64,000 bases of DNA from Sphingopyxis terrae subsp. terrae NBRC 15098 (GCF_001598815.1 NZ_BCZQ01000004.1:1-64000), one strand, 5' to 3'; counted from the stretch's first letter, positions 10,601 to 18,401 are shown. Made by a program: numbers and translations. Notes: generated by a model not told the origin, from the letters alone.

Positions 10601-12039
10601 CTTGGGGCATCAGCTTCATGCGAATGTTCGATATGTCGAACGACAGCGCTCTATTTCGAACCGCAGCGCAATTAGCCGCAGCGGGGTGGACAAAAGCTGG
10701 AACTGACTGGACGCACAGCGAAGCATCGGATCGATATGTGCCACTGCTCGAGTCTAAGATGTTCGGCTTTTTTGATCACAGGCGGACGTCATACGGTGAT
10801 CGTGAGGATCGCGGCCACCGGGTGCTACCGGACTCGACTCTACAACAACTGTCGGATCCAAATTTTGAACCCGACCCGTTTTATTGGCTACCAGACCATG
10901 AGCTGAAAGCGAGGATCTCGAGCAGAAGCCAATCCTCATTCTGCATGTTTTCCAATAAAGTTATGGGCGTCGGAAACGAACGAACCATGATCGTTCTTCC
11001 ACACTACCTGGCAGCGGGAGGAGATAGCATACTATATGTTTTTTCCCAGAAAAGCCCTGCCCTATATGCTTGCATGATCGCGAACTTTGCATCACTATCA
11101 AATGACTTTGTTGTCCGAAACAAAACTAGTGGTGTTAACATCACATTTTTCTTGATCGAACAACTCCCCATACTTCCACCCACAGTCTATACCGAAGCCG
11201 ACCTCGCCTTCATCGTCCCGCGCGTGTTGGAGCTGAGCTATACCAGCCATGCCATGGCCCCCTTCGCGCGCGATCTGGGTTATGAGGGCGCGCCCTTCGC
11301 CTGGGACGAGGATAGGCGCGCACAGCTGCGCTCCGAGCTCGATGCTTGGTATGCGCTCGCCTATGGCCTGACCCGCGACGAGCTGCGCTACGTGCTCGAT
11401 CCCAAGGACTTGATGGGCGCCGACTATCCGTCCGAAACCTTCCGCGTCCTCCAGAAGAACGAGATCGCCAAATATGGCGAATACCGCACTCAGCGCCTGG
11501 TCCTTGCCGCCTATGACGCGCAAGTCGCGGCGGCCCCCAATACGGCATCGCTCGCGAACGGTCAGTGGCAGGGCGCGATCAACGATGAGGTCGACGTGCG
11601 CATGCTCCTTTCCGCCATCGTAAAGCGGATGCGACAGCCCCGTCCGCTACGCGAGGTGACGTTCGCCTTCCTCTACGCGGCGCAGCCCCATCTGCTGATG
11701 CCGCACTTACCTGTCGCCTCGGCAGCGGAATGGCAGCGGCTTGTCGGCGACGCCTCGGCACTGCCCATTTCGGCTGGTGTGCCATCCTTCTCGGCTTCTC
11801 GGCTCGTGCATTTCGCATCGGCGCAGGCTCAACTCGCGGCAAGACGAGCATGGCGCTACGACGTCGAAACCGGAACCGTTGATCGCGGAGCCGCAATATA
11901 TGACAATCCGCTGCCGCCATGGGCGGAAGGCCGCGCCGACTTCGTCTGGCATGCGCTGCGTTCGATCGACCTCAATGCGGCCACCGCCACGTTGAGCCCA
12001 ATGGAGCAGACTTTCGTTGCCCAAGCCGCCGCTGCCTGA
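7609..12039 (+). CDS. Large Eco57I/PglX-like N6-adenine DNA methyltransferase (DrmMI-like)
   Basis: The protein has 1476 residues from the ATG at 7609, chosen because GGAG lies 8 nt upstream; a TTG at 7606 is the alternative. The SAM-binding motif IDPACGSGHFLLGAARRM starts at about residue 501 and the catalytic motif NPPW is at 765-768, as in amino-methyltransferases of the Eco57I, PglX and DrmMI type. A long N-terminal region of about 480 residues and a C-terminal region follow the usual plan in which target recognition is C-terminal. It should methylate adenine to mark host DNA. Residues about 984-1190 are encoded by DNA of about 33-52% GC against about 65% on both sides, which suggests an exchanged recognition domain. 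No separate nuclease motif was found in it. It shares 23 bp with the next gene. Confidence 0.9.
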   Translation: MARHLRKAAELGLEAITIEGGLIAPEQVAAIAGATRDAKLAASYEVPKGLTLADEISRYFRIGQGIWRDYAKIDAPTTTQTAAFARELLSKVFGFDDLKGPVEHQDGTRRYRIALENRDGRVPVVVAPPAQDERGRPIGFTRALSEFGDGVEGRPRRSPIVLLQDWLNANPAFYWGLVFAGDRVRLMRDNASLTRAAWIEADLGAMFRDEMFADFTAWWLLTHASRFGPAGASPSNAPLEQAREGGLKQGTAARERLREGVEAALIELGQGLIEANPAVRDQIASDPAATMLLFEELLRTVYRLIFLAVAEDRDLLHPRTTGREARALYEGSYSFAFWRERSARRAAYDAHHDGWEGMQVTLAALEQGQPLLGLPALGGLFARGGTPTMNAARIPNRRFLRAIWSLGFIEVDSMRTRINWRDMRTEELGSVYESLLELRPALTQAGEFSLAAAKGNARKTSGSYYTPDSLVETLLDSALNPVLEKAEANGGVDAILDLKVIDPACGSGHFLLGAARRMAGKVAELRDPDAPDEQAALRDVVGRCIHGVDRNPMAVELAKVALWIESVSPGQPLGFLDANIRCGDALLGVFSLDALEEGVPDAAYKPLTGDDKNAARYYAQQNKASKKGQGQFDWAGSTGSMPPPRLAANLSTIRRMPEDTVGQVEKKREAFEAWRRDPARYATRVACDLYVAAFLMSKTEVPLNPGRNMVPTTSEVHAKLGGGQVYGPMEGAAVDAAEAARVLHWPLAFPDVMIERSGFDVVLGNPPWERIKLQEQEFFAGTAIADAPNAAARTKMIDALRRAEPGTPDRALFDAFQTAKRVAEATSAFARVSGDEGGRYAYTGTGDVNTYALFAEHFLNLTREGGRAGVIVPTGIATDATTAPFFGHLVSERRLIRLMDFENSRPLFSGVHRSAKFSLLVIGSDVREAEFAFFLTDPSQLEDRRRRFTLSPDEIARINPNTKTAPVFRAREDARLIAAIYDRVPVLIEEIKGEEGNPWGISFMRMFDMSNDSALFRTAAQLAAAGWTKAGTDWTHSEASDRYVPLLESKMFGFFDHRRTSYGDREDRGHRVLPDSTLQQLSDPNFEPDPFYWLPDHELKARISSRSQSSFCMFSNKVMGVGNERTMIVLPHYLAAGGDSILYVFSQKSPALYACMIANFASLSNDFVVRNKTSGVNITFFLIEQLPILPPTVYTEADLAFIVPRVLELSYTSHAMAPFARDLGYEGAPFAWDEDRRAQLRSELDAWYALAYGLTRDELRYVLDPKDLMGADYPSETFRVLQKNEIAKYGEYRTQRLVLAAYDAQVAAAPNTASLANGQWQGAINDEVDVRMLLSAIVKRMRQPRPLREVTFAFLYAAQPHLLMPHLPVASAAEWQRLVGDASALPISAGVPSFSASRLVHFASAQAQLAARRAWRYDVETGTVDRGAAIYDNPLPPWAEGRADFVWHALRSIDLNAATATLSPMEQTFVAQAAAA

Positions 12040-13951
12040 CCTTTTCGCCACGTCGCTCGACGGCTTTCAGCCGATCCACGGCGATGGCCCGCGTCTTTGG
12101 ATCAGGCGGCTTGTAATCTGGAGCGCGATGGCGAAGCCGCCAATCCAGGATGTCCCGCTGCGCCCCGGTCTTAACATCGTCTGGTCCCCCGATGCTCAGG
12201 GAGAGGCTGGCCACATGGGCCACGGCGGCGGCAAGACCAGCTTCTGCCGCTTGATCCGCTATTGCCTCGGAGAGGACAGCTATGGCACCGACGCGCAACG
12301 CCAGCGGATCGCTGATGCGATACCTGACGCCCATGTGGGCGCCGAAATCATGCTCGATGGCGAATTGTGGAATGTCATCCGTCCAATAGGCGCAGGTGCC
12401 GGAAGCGGCAGGCACTATGCGCAGAAAGGCGGATCGCTGGACGTCTTGGCGAGGGGAGAAATTCCCAACTCGACCGTCAGCCCACTACGGCAGGCGATCG
12501 CGAGCAAAGTGATGCCGTCGGCCGCACAACACATGCCGATCGGAAGCAGCCTTGATGACGCTTGGGAATTGGCGCTCGCTTGGCTGACGCGCGATCAGGA
12601 ATGCCGCCTGCTCGATATCCTTGACTGGCGCGCACCAGAAACCCAGTCGCGCTCTCCCTCTCGAAATATGTCCAAGCCTGATCGTGTCCGGGTGATCCGA
12701 CTGCTGCTGAAGGCGCTCCAGCAAGACGAGATCGACGCATTGAGGCGGGCGCAGGGACACAAGCGGAAGGCGGAGGAGGCAGCGCGGCGTAAACAGCGGG
12801 TTGAATGGGTTCGCGATGACGTCGCCCAAAACCTGCAAGATATGTTCGGTGGCGACCCGGGAGAAAATACCACATTCGACTTATGGATCGGAAAGGCAAC
12901 CGCAGCAGCCAGCGCCGAACAATTGCGCGCCGACCCGCAGATCGACCAGAAGTTGCAGGAGGCGGCGAAGCTCGTCGAGGACAAGAAAGGCGAGCTTCGA
13001 ACAATAGAAGACCGCCTAACGGAGATCGACGCGACCATACCCGAAATTGATGCGACTATTCGAGCGCTCGATGTGCAGGTGCCTCGCGCGGCAGCTGACG
13101 CTCAAGACGCATCCGATCCGCTGTGTCCGACCTGTGGTGAGCCGATGCCGCCCCGAGCACAGCAGTTTTTCGATGAACAGGTTGCGCTACTGACACGGCT
13201 GCGTGAGGACCATGGCAAGGCGGTTGAACGGAGAAGCAAGCTTTTTAAAGAGCAACAAGCATTGAAACCGGATGCCGCGCTCGCACGGCAGCGTTTTGAG
13301 CAGGCGAAGGCAGCGTATAAGGCGTTGGAGGACGCCGCGACAAAGTCCAGAGAAGCGCTCGCATCGGCGAGCGGTTATGTTACGCTGACGAAACGATACC
13401 CGGAATATCTTGCTGAAATCACCAAGCACGAGGTCGAGTTTCAGAGCGAAACCGCCGCCGAGGCCAGAGAACGAAGCTGGGCCGCATCTATCCGCCAAGA
13501 GGCACAAGGGATCGTAGAGCGGCTGTCTTCCTTGTTCGGCATGACGATACGTTTTCTTGTCCCGGAGGGCGCCCAAGGCAGCGTGCAGCTTAATGAAAAT
13601 GGCATCCAGCCGGTGATTTCGCTCCACGGCGATTTGACGACCGCAGCCGTCGACTCGCTAAAGGTCGTCGCATTCGACCTGGCAGCCCTATTATTGACGA
13701 TGGAAGGCAAGACGGAACTGCCCGGATTCTGGCTACATGACAGTCCCCGCGAGGCAGACTTGGGTCTTGGGATCTATCATCGGATATTCGAACTGGCGCT
13801 CTGGGTTGAGAGTCAGACGGACGAGCCACAGTTTCAATACATCATCACCACCACGACGGCTCCCCCCGAAAAACTGCGAGAGAAACCTTGGACCGTGCTG
13901 CAGCTGAGCAGCGCACCGCAGGAATCCCGATTGTTCAGAAGGGACCTCTAG
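12017..13951 (+). CDS. Rad50/SMC-like ATPase with central CxxC hook
   Basis: The gene starts with TTG inside the end of the methyltransferase gene, with GGAG 10 nt upstream; the next ATG (12128) would remove part of the first beta strand. The 644-residue protein has an N-terminal ATPase half with LRPGLNIVW and Walker A GHGGGKTS (about residues 68-75). Two charged, probably coiled-coil arms flank a CPTCGEPM motif (C370, C373), placed like the zinc hook of Rad50. The C-terminal half has LPGFWLHDSPREADLG, which fits a Walker B/D-loop segment, then a conserved strand ending IITTTTAP. Such ATPases usually bind DNA ends or clamp DNA and partner a nuclease. Here the next gene is an HNH nuclease 3 bp away. 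I cannot place it in a named family with certainty. Confidence 0.75.
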   Translation: MPKPPLPDLFATSLDGFQPIHGDGPRLWIRRLVIWSAMAKPPIQDVPLRPGLNIVWSPDAQGEAGHMGHGGGKTSFCRLIRYCLGEDSYGTDAQRQRIADAIPDAHVGAEIMLDGELWNVIRPIGAGAGSGRHYAQKGGSLDVLARGEIPNSTVSPLRQAIASKVMPSAAQHMPIGSSLDDAWELALAWLTRDQECRLLDILDWRAPETQSRSPSRNMSKPDRVRVIRLLLKALQQDEIDALRRAQGHKRKAEEAARRKQRVEWVRDDVAQNLQDMFGGDPGENTTFDLWIGKATAAASAEQLRADPQIDQKLQEAAKLVEDKKGELRTIEDRLTEIDATIPEIDATIRALDVQVPRAAADAQDASDPLCPTCGEPMPPRAQQFFDEQVALLTRLREDHGKAVERRSKLFKEQQALKPDAALARQRFEQAKAAYKALEDAATKSREALASASGYVTLTKRYPEYLAEITKHEVEFQSETAAEARERSWAASIRQEAQGIVERLSSLFGMTIRFLVPEGAQGSVQLNENGIQPVISLHGDLTTAAVDSLKVVAFDLAALLLTMEGKTELPGFWLHDSPREADLGLGIYHRIFELALWVESQTDEPQFQYIITTTTAPPEKLREKPWTVLQLSSAPQESRLFRRDL

Positions 13952-13954
13952 CAC

Positions 13955-14731
13955 GTGCTGTCAACTCAAGCCCGCGTTCGCGACATCTCGGCTGCGCTTC
14001 GCTCCGAATTGAAGGAAGCGGCCTACAACCACGGTTATCGTCAGGAAAATGGAGAGGCTGACGGCTGGGTCTATTTTCGTTCCGACATAAACGTCCCCGG
14101 AGAAATCGGCCTTGCGGTTGCTGAGCATGGAGCGGCCTGGTTTTTGTCCGTAGGCCATGCTGGCGTCGCGGGAGAACTCGGCGCGCCCGCAGCCGAACCT
14201 GTTCCGCAAGGAATGCGGGCCGCATTCGCCTTCGCCGAGCAAGGCGATCTTCGGGCGGCCCTACACCGAGCTTACGTTCTTGCCAGCACATTGCCGACGC
14301 TTCCGTTGCACGAGTTCGAAGCTGCAGTGGCGGGACTTGGCAATACCGAGGCGGAACGCCTGACCCGAGTGCGCATAGGTCAGGATCATTTCCGCCGCGC
14401 GCTTATGGGCTATTGGAACGCACGGTGTCCTCTGACCGGCATAGAGGATCCGGCTTTGCTCCGCGCTAGCCATATCGTCCCGTGGGCCGAATGTGAAAGC
14501 GACGCAGAGCGTCTAGACGTTCATAACGGCCTGTTGTTGGCTGCGCACTGGGACGCGGCATTCGATGCGGGATTGATCAGCTTCCGCGACGATGGGCAGG
14601 TCATCTTTGCCCCTTCGCTGAGTGAACATGCGCGCTGCGTGCTCGGCACGCCGCGCGCCTTGTCTCTGACTGAGGTGCACCAATTGAAATTGGCTCGGCA
14701 TCGCCAGCGATATGGGTTTCACGTTACATGA
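13955..14731 (+). CDS. HNH endonuclease (HNH_2-like)
   Basis: The 258-residue protein starts with GTG 3 bp after the ATPase stop, with a GAAGGG ribosome-binding site upstream. The C-terminal half carries an HNH fold: CPLTG, then RASHIVPWAECESD, then HNGLLLAAHWDAAFDAGLI. The metal/catalytic histidines and the central asparagine are all present. This arrangement matches restriction-type HNH_2 nucleases. The N-terminal 130 residues show no motif I recognise and may bind DNA or the partner ATPase. As last gene of the operon and the only recognisable nuclease, it is the probable effector that cuts unmodified DNA. It could also nick rather than cleave. Confidence 0.85.
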   Translation: MLSTQARVRDISAALRSELKEAAYNHGYRQENGEADGWVYFRSDINVPGEIGLAVAEHGAAWFLSVGHAGVAGELGAPAAEPVPQGMRAAFAFAEQGDLRAALHRAYVLASTLPTLPLHEFEAAVAGLGNTEAERLTRVRIGQDHFRRALMGYWNARCPLTGIEDPALLRASHIVPWAECESDAERLDVHNGLLLAAHWDAAFDAGLISFRDDGQVIFAPSLSEHARCVLGTPRALSLTEVHQLKLARHRQRYGFHVT

Positions 14732-14802
14732 ACGCTAACCCGGATCGCGCAGCAACATTGCCACCCGCAGTTGCCAGCATGCTACCTCTACGAGCACATC
14801 GA

Positions 14803-15264
14803 CTATAGCGACAGCTGCACTGATACGGACACAGGCGTGCTACTTCCAATGAGGGAAATAACGCCCAACCCAAATCCGATGAGACCAAGCATCACAGATA
14901 GGACGCCGAGGCGTGCGGCGATCCGCGGCATGGCGTCAGTTGCCCGCCATGCCCAACATAGCTGCCCCCACGGACCAGCCTTCCTGAACAGGAAGTCTCG
15001 ATCTTGCCCCGGCGCAACCTTGAGCCGACTACGAAGCGCCAAGTCCATCGCGATCCCGGTCTCTCCGACGCCAGCGGGGCCCCTTGCTACGGCGTAGGCG
15101 ACCTTCCCGTCGCATTCGATGCGGATAATTTCGCCAGCTCTGGCAAAGGCGCGGTGAATCATGTGAACTCTGACAACGTCCGAAAAAACGTCTCGCAGAG
15201 CGACGTCGGAGACTTTGAGCCGGACTGTTTTACAAGATTGTGTGAACACAGCACCCCCAAGCAA
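14803..15264 (-). CDS. Small C-tail membrane-anchored protein, unknown function
   Basis: Up to 153 residues from a TTG start. The start is uncertain: no strong ribosome-binding site is seen, and an ATG within the frame at about 15162 (VHMIHRAFARAG) is possible. The middle segment alternates charged and hydrophobic residues (GEIIRIECDGKVAYAVARG). The C-terminus has one hydrophobic helix (LGVLSVMLGLIGFGLGVISLI) followed by a short polar tail, suggesting a tail-anchored inner-membrane protein. I do not recognise the family. It lies in the island between the convergent nuclease gene and the integrase side, and its codon use is coding-like but less GC-biased than the chromosome. Confidence 0.55.
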   Translation of the reverse strand: MLGGAVFTQSCKTVRLKVSDVALRDVFSDVVRVHMIHRAFARAGEIIRIECDGKVAYAVARGPAGVGETGIAMDLALRSRLKVAPGQDRDFLFRKAGPWGQLCWAWRATDAMPRIAARLGVLSVMLGLIGFGLGVISLIGSSTPVSVSVQLSL

Positions 15265-15287
15265 CTAGTTAAATTTGTCCTCGCGAG

Positions 15288-15770
15288 TTAGAATTTGGGT
15301 GGCCTGCTCTCGACGATCGAATTGGCAGCCTCGATTTCGCACCGCCCCTCAAACCGTGTCGTTTGGGTGATGGGGCCATCGGGAAACGAGGTCGTGGCAT
15401 GCGACACAGATTCTATGGCCCCGTCGTCTCGCGAAAGGGACACTGTCTCGAAACGATGGATAGGATACCCGCCATTGGTCCGTCCTTCCTCCTGACGTTC
15501 TCCGCGGTATCGATCCCGATCGATGGTCAATGCATATTCCGCCAACACATCGGAGGGCCGGGAACCACGATGGATGATTTTTCCGCCATGGCGATCGACG
15601 ATAAAGTGTTCCTGTGAGACAGTGTCGGGAATGGAAGCCGGCCAGGTTGTCTGTCCATCGCAAACAAGTCCGATAAGTTCGTCGGCTGCAGCAGCCGTCG
15701 GCAACCATAGCGCCCCAGCTGTGGACAGGACTATCGCTCCACCAATCATAATAGCCAATCCTTTTCTCAT
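15288..15770 (-). CDS. Secreted protein of unknown function
   Basis: The 160-residue product begins MRKGLAIMIGGAIVLSTAG and ends a classical signal peptide near TAAAADE, so it should be exported to the periplasm. The ATG at 15770 is preferred over an upstream start because AAGGA lies just upstream of it and the signal peptide then starts at residue 1. The mature part of about 120 residues has two cysteines (LVCDG and GRCEI) that could form a disulfide and has a beta-rich look. No family was recognised. It lies 23 bp upstream of the tail-anchored protein gene on the same strand, so the two may be co-transcribed. Confidence 0.6.
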   Translation of the reverse strand: MRKGLAIMIGGAIVLSTAGALWLPTAAAADELIGLVCDGQTTWPASIPDTVSQEHFIVDRHGGKIIHRGSRPSDVLAEYALTIDRDRYRGERQEEGRTNGGYPIHRFETVSLSRDDGAIESVSHATTSFPDGPITQTTRFEGRCEIEAANSIVESRPPKF

Positions 15771-15998
15771 TGCCCCATCCTTGCCAACCAGCCTGGGCAA
15801 TTAGCATAGCTCACCAAAGGAATGCAGATGAACTAAAATTGCTTCCAGCGAGCAAGTAACGCTGGTCCTCGGCTTGGTGGCGACACGGGTCACGTAAGGG
15901 CGAGCACGATAAACGCAACATTGCGCCCTCCTGCGCCACTTTGGCCATTGCAGATCAGCTAAACGTCACGAGTTTTCCCCGCGAACTGAATGTTCAAT

Positions 15999-18086
15999 CT
16001 AATCAGCGCAAAATCTTTCTGCGGCGTTTCGGCCTTCTGCCGAACCAACTCGGGACCGTTGGTTCAGCGGAAGCAGAGTGACGATTGACTGCCGCGGCAC
16101 ATGATTCGTTACGACCGGCGTCTCGCGCACCAATACCTCAAGGCGCTCGGACAACTCGCGCTTTTGTCCCAGTGTTAGTGCACGCCGATCATAATTTCGC
16201 GGACCAGTCCCTTTGCGAGCATGGCCCATGTGGTCTGCGATTAGCGTTTCGCTTACGCCGGGCGCGGCGAGGACCGACATATTGAAGGTTCGCTGAGACT
16301 GAAAATCGGACTTCTTGCCGCCTGCGGTTTCTGGCAACGGATGCTTGGCATGCGTGGCGTCCATGATGAAACGCCAAGCGATTGCGTAGAAGCGGCGGCC
16401 ACCGAAAGCGGGGACTTTCTCGCCCCCGCCGCCATACTTGGCGTCCGCGAGATAAAGCTCGGGAAAAATCATTTTGTGGCCTTCGGCCTCGATGTTGCGC
16501 ACATAGTCCTGCAGCCCCAATTCAATGAGTTCGGGATGCAGTGGCATCACTCTGTGCCGGGAGAGACGTTTTAGACCTGCGGGCTTCACCCCATCCTTGG
16601 ATTTCGTCATATTTTTCTGAACCAAAAGGAATGGGATTTCGCTCGCAAAGTCAAAGTCGAGGCACTCGAGACCGCAAATCTCCTCACGGGACATGCCCGT
16701 GTAGGTGGCGATAAGCGGTGCCCAATAGGCGGCGTCCTGATACACTGTCGAACGACCCGCAAACTTGACTCGGGCATGCTGCCCACCCCCTCCTTGCCAA
16801 AGCGGAAGCGAATACATCGTGCGCAGATGCTCCGGCGTCCATGGCATTCGAACGGCGTCTTCTATGACTACCAACCTCCTTGCTTCGTCGAAGATCATAA
16901 CGTTGCCGGCACCGGCTTTTGGCAGCCAGTAGTTCTTCGAGAGGACCCGGCTTGCAGCCTGCAGCTTGCTTATGTGCGAGTTTACGGTCCTGCTACTGCG
17001 TTGCTGTTCGGGCGGAACGTCTTTCAGTTCCTCCGGGAATTTTCCTGGGTCGTAGGGAACCGCCATTTCCCCCTTCTCATATAGCCTGCCCCACGCGAAA
17101 TCTTTCCTGATGCAGGACAAGCGAGATACGTATGTCTCGATATCCGAGGGCTCATAATCCGACATGATTTTGTCGCCTGTAAGCCAGGCAAACGCTTCAA
17201 GCATTTGCCGCGTCCTCCCATTGTCCGGCTGCCATTCGTTCACCCGGAACATCCGCCTTTCCAGCTCGTCGATCTGTTCGCTAAAACGCACCGTCGATGT
17301 CTTGGCGAACAACCAATGCTCGGCGGTTGGGGTGCATTGACGGCTCGCGACGCCCGGATCCGGCTTAGTAATCTCGTGAAGGACGGGAGCATGCACCACC
17401 CTCCTTGCTTGCTCCACCTTTGCATCATCTAAGAGATCCACGCCCGGAACGACGCTGTCCGCGAAAAGCGGGTGCTCGATGAGGGCCGCGCGCTCCTGCG
17501 CCTCAATGCGGCCCCTGAACATCATCCAACGCGCTTCCGCGCGGGTGCTCTCGTTCACTGGAGTGCCAAGCGCGGCAAGGGCGCCGTCGACTTGGGTCCG
17601 AGTGATCGTATTCGACGTCACAAAAAGACGAAGGGTCTTTCCAAGCAGCGCCCGTTCCTCGGCGGTCCAGCTTTCGTCGATTACCTCGTCCATCTGGGCT
17701 TGCCCGACGGCGCCAGTGTCGTGAGGCATGGCGCCAACAATTCGGTAGGCGGCGATCAACACCTTGCGCTGCGCTGGGGAGGCGATGTCGGCATGCAAGC
17801 TTCCGCGTTTGGCGCGCGTGGCATCTGCAAGTTCGTCTTCAAGAGCCTTGCGCATGAGGCTTTGCTGTTCGGACAATGTCAGAGTCCCGCGCTCAAAGGT
17901 TTCTTCCATGGCTAGCGTCACTTTATCCCATCGCGCGGCGAGTCGGCGTGCCAAGTTTCTGGCGTCTACCGGGTCCGCTGTTCTCAAAGCGACCATTATA
18001 GAACGTCCGGAAGCTCCCAAGAATGCGAATCTACGGCGAAAATGATATCGGCCCGTCTTGCGCAGGAGGTATGTCTGGCGAGTCAT
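15999..18086 (-). CDS. DUF6538 / tyrosine recombinase integrase
   Basis: The 695-residue start at ATG 18086 has a GGAAGGGGG ribosome-binding site 7 nt upstream; an earlier TTG (18104) lacks one. The N-terminus (TYLLRKTGRYHFRRRF) is typical of DUF6538, found on long phage-type integrases. The C-terminal catalytic domain has the first arginine in YTGMSREEICGLE, the box III histidine in ADHMGHARKGT and a tyrosine in PRNYDRR. The box II region reads FQSQRTFNMSV where relatives usually have HSFRHTF, so the usual HxxR pair is altered. It sits beside tRNA-Gly with its start facing the tRNA 3' end, so it is the integrase of this island. Whether it is still active cannot be told. Confidence 0.88.
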   Translation of the reverse strand: MTRQTYLLRKTGRYHFRRRFAFLGASGRSIMVALRTADPVDARNLARRLAARWDKVTLAMEETFERGTLTLSEQQSLMRKALEDELADATRAKRGSLHADIASPAQRKVLIAAYRIVGAMPHDTGAVGQAQMDEVIDESWTAEERALLGKTLRLFVTSNTITRTQVDGALAALGTPVNESTRAEARWMMFRGRIEAQERAALIEHPLFADSVVPGVDLLDDAKVEQARRVVHAPVLHEITKPDPGVASRQCTPTAEHWLFAKTSTVRFSEQIDELERRMFRVNEWQPDNGRTRQMLEAFAWLTGDKIMSDYEPSDIETYVSRLSCIRKDFAWGRLYEKGEMAVPYDPGKFPEELKDVPPEQQRSSRTVNSHISKLQAASRVLSKNYWLPKAGAGNVMIFDEARRLVVIEDAVRMPWTPEHLRTMYSLPLWQGGGGQHARVKFAGRSTVYQDAAYWAPLIATYTGMSREEICGLECLDFDFASEIPFLLVQKNMTKSKDGVKPAGLKRLSRHRVMPLHPELIELGLQDYVRNIEAEGHKMIFPELYLADAKYGGGGEKVPAFGGRRFYAIAWRFIMDATHAKHPLPETAGGKKSDFQSQRTFNMSVLAAPGVSETLIADHMGHARKGTGPRNYDRRALTLGQKRELSERLEVLVRETPVVTNHVPRQSIVTLLPLNQRSRVGSAEGRNAAERFCAD

Positions 18087-18184
18087 CGCGCGACCCCCTT
18101 CCAAGGTGCGGACCGATCGTGGCCAAGCTCCGCTAGAAATATGTGGGATGCTGTGTGTAACGCTATAGGTGAGGGAATCCGCAT

Positions 18185-18205
18185 TGCCGCCTCCGAATGG
18201 CGGCT
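18185..18205. other. Perfect 6-bp stem hairpin between integrase and tRNA-Gly
   Basis: GCCGCC and GGCGGC flank a 7-nt loop just inside the island edge. There is no T-run on the minus strand, so it is not a convincing terminator of the tRNA transcript. It could be part of the attachment or integrase control region. Confidence 0.4.
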
Positions 18206-18227
18206 TTCTGCGGGTTTCGGAGAGGAC

Positions 18228-18301
18228 TGGAGCGGGTAGCGGGAATCGAACCCGCCTAGCTAGCTTGGAAGGCTAGAGCATTACCACTATGCTATACCCG
18301 C
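18228..18301 (-). tRNA. tRNA-Gly (anticodon TCC)
   Basis: On the minus strand the acceptor stem GCGGGTA pairs with TACCCGC. The anticodon stem-loop is CTAGC-CTTCCAA-GCTAG (anticodon TCC), and the T arm is GCGGG-TTCGATT-CCCGC. The discriminator base and CCA are encoded (18231 and 18230-18228). The D arm GCATAGTGGTAATGC is normal for glycine tRNAs. The 3' end faces the integrase gene, so this gene is the likely attachment site. Confidence 0.95.
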
Positions 18302-18401
18302 TTCGCCAAGGTGCGCGCGATTGCCAGTTTGGGGCGGGGTCGTCAAGCGGAACACGCAGCGGCGATTGAGAACATCGTGGCAACATGCTAGGAATCGGCG
18401 T

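Larger units (their letters stand above)
1..18301. mobile_element. Genomic island (right part) at tRNA-Gly, carrying a defence-like operon
   Basis: The island is inferred from a tyrosine-type integrase whose start lies about 140 bp beyond the 3' end of a tRNA-Gly gene, with the tRNA gene left complete including an encoded CCA. Integrase beside a tRNA 3' end is the usual layout for tRNA-targeting integrative elements. Everything to the left of the tRNA differs in character from the housekeeping genes to the right: a five-gene helicase/methyltransferase/ATPase/nuclease operon, two unknown small genes and the integrase. Codon use is somewhat less GC3-rich than in the flanking chromosome. The left end and the second attachment site are outside the window, so extent, mobility and the rest of the cargo cannot be judged. 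No conjugation or phage structural genes are visible. Confidence 0.75.

Noticed and set aside
3..14731. BREX as the identity of the defence operon
   Set aside because: The methyltransferase is PglX-like, but no BrxA, BrxB, BrxC or PglZ-type gene is present in the visible part.
15801..15998. Short unannotated stretch between the secreted protein gene and the integrase gene
   Set aside because: No credible gene, tRNA or palindrome was seen; it probably only holds the promoter of the secreted protein gene.
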